This document shows, one piece after another, positions 4,535 to 5,202 of a stretch of 5,202 nt of DNA. Every line of letters starts with the position of its first letter. Position 1 is the first letter of the stretch. The stretch lies in the NCBI GenBank assembly GCA_017551645.1, contig JAFZLE010000021.1, positions 1 to 5,202 on the forward strand, read 5' to 3'. Position numbers and translations under genes: made by a program. Below the pieces are notes generated by a model, which had not been told where the DNA came from, ran no database searches, and saw only the letters and a program-made list of their open reading frames with translations. The DNA comes from Clostridia bacterium. GTDB lineage: Bacteria; Bacillota; Clostridia; Christensenellales; Aristaeellaceae.

Positions 4535-5092
4535 ATGTATAAGACGAAGATAGAAGAAGCCAAATCCCGCATGGATAAAACCATCGTAGCGCTCAGAAAG
4601 GACTTTTCCACACTGAGAGCCGGGAGGGCAAACCCCCAGATACTGGACAAGATCACGGTGGATTATTACGGCACTCCCACGCCTCTGAGCGGAGTCGCGA
4701 ATATTTCCGTGCCCGAGCCCCGCATGCTTGTCATCGCGCCCTGGGAAGCCAAGATGATCACTCCCATCGAAAAGGAGATCCAGAAGAGCGACCTGGGCAT
4801 CAACCCCTCCAACGACGGCAGGGTCATAAGGCTCATAGTGCCGGAACTCACCGAGGAACGCAGAAAGGAACTGTCCAAGCAGGTCAAGAAGGCGGCAGAA
4901 GAAAGCAAGGTCGCCATCCGCAACATAAGGCGCGACGCCATGGAAGCCTTCAAAAAGCTCAAGAAGGACAGCCTGACAACTGAGGACGACCAGAAGACCG
5001 CCGAGACCCAGCTGCAGAAGACTGTGGACGACTTCATCAAGGAAGTTGACAAAGTCGCCGCCGAAAAGGAAAAAGAGATAATGTCCGTATGA
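4535..5092 (+). CDS. frr: Ribosome recycling factor (RRF), 185 aa
   Basis: RRF acts with EF-G in the cytoplasm to split the post-termination 70S ribosome. The 185-residue length equals that of E. coli RRF and the alignment is gap-free by eye. The helical bundle (domain I) is formed by residues 1-29 and about 105-185, with domain II between. Visible family motifs are SRMDK (11-15), TLRAGRANPQILD (26-38), YYGTPTPL (44-51), SDLGINP (85-91), LTEERRKEL (105-113) and VAIRNIRRDA (126-135), including Arg132, in register with the ribosome-binding Arg132 of E. coli. The ATG at 4535 is chosen because GGAGGT (4521-4526) lies 8 nt upstream and it gives the standard length; the ATG at 4514 would precede the SD. 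frr usually follows rpsB-tsf-pyrH, but here it has its own promoter behind the mgtE terminator. The next ORF overlaps its stop. Confidence 0.98.
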   Translation: MYKTKIEEAKSRMDKTIVALRKDFSTLRAGRANPQILDKITVDYYGTPTPLSGVANISVPEPRMLVIAPWEAKMITPIEKEIQKSDLGINPSNDGRVIRLIVPELTEERRKELSKQVKKAAEESKVAIRNIRRDAMEAFKKLKKDSLTTEDDQKTAETQLQKTVDDFIKEVDKVAAEKEKEIMSV

Positions 5093-5202
5093 CGGAGATC
5101 CTGGGCTTGAAACTTGAAGACGCCCTGAAGCTGCTGGCAGAGGGCGGCAACACGGACGTAAGGGTAAAGGAGTACAGTGCGCCGCGGGCGGAGAAAAACC
5201 CC
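5089..5202 (+). CDS. Hypothetical PASTA-like small protein, N-terminal 38 codons
   Basis: The ATG at 5089 overlaps the frr stop as ATGA, so translation is probably coupled; no strong SD of its own is seen. The frame is open to the window edge. The start, MTEILGLKLEDALKLLAEGG, followed by VRVKEYSAPR, has the pattern of a PASTA-type fold: a Gly-Leu start, a helix with EAL, then a short strand and a proline turn. Clostridial genomes can carry a small uncharacterised ORF of this sort between frr and uppS, so uppS may follow. Only the N-terminus is present, so the family is tentative. Confidence 0.6.
   Translation, partial: MTEILGLKLEDALKLLAEGGNTDVRVKEYSAPRAEKNP

Noticed and set aside
4601..4611. 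TTTTCCACA within frr, matching the intergenic 9-mer
   Set aside because: It lies in conserved coding sequence and is explained by the RRF codons.

Overview
The window reads as a GC-rich chromosomal segment from a low-abundance-type Firmicute, most likely a clostridial lineage. The evidence is the clostridial style of the MgtE and RRF proteins, strong AGGAGG-type ribosome binding sites, sigma-A-like promoters (TTGACA/TAAAAT) and compact Rho-independent terminators. Species cannot be named from the sequence alone.

Layout: (1) positions 1-638, minus strand, hold the N-terminal 212 codons of a rhamnulokinase gene (rhaB) with its own promoter at 676-704. (2) About 700-1013 is non-coding but rich in inverted repeats, including a long imperfect hairpin (764-837) directly followed by a perfect 21-bp palindrome (838-858). 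(3) A small DUF4160-family gene (1055-1321, minus) is closed by a terminator at 1014-1040. (4) A divergent promoter (1443-1472) drives a leader of about 180 nt and then two tandem mgtE-type magnesium channel genes (1661-3019 and 3031-4368), closed by a strong terminator (4389-4422). (5) A consensus promoter (4470-4498) drives frr, encoding ribosome recycling factor (4535-5092), overlapped by 4 nt with the start of a small PASTA-like ORF that runs off the window (5089-5202).

The most interesting part is the mgtE leader (about 1479-1660). It contains a 27-codon ORF with a strong Shine-Dalgarno (SD), a long-range stem that encloses that ORF, two tandem copies of CCTTCC able to pair with the mgtE SD (and one of them also with the leader-ORF SD), and a hairpin plus U-rich tract that looks like an intrinsic terminator just before the mgtE start. 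I do not see the conserved end sequences of the M-box (ykoK) magnesium riboswitch. This is therefore a candidate for a different magnesium-responsive, or translation-coupled, attenuator. The function is inferred, not shown.

The two MgtE proteins are about half identical by eye, keep the same domain order and the key pore aspartate, but differ by six residues between TM1 and TM2. Their 11-nt spacing suggests co-expression and raises the possibility of a heteromeric channel.
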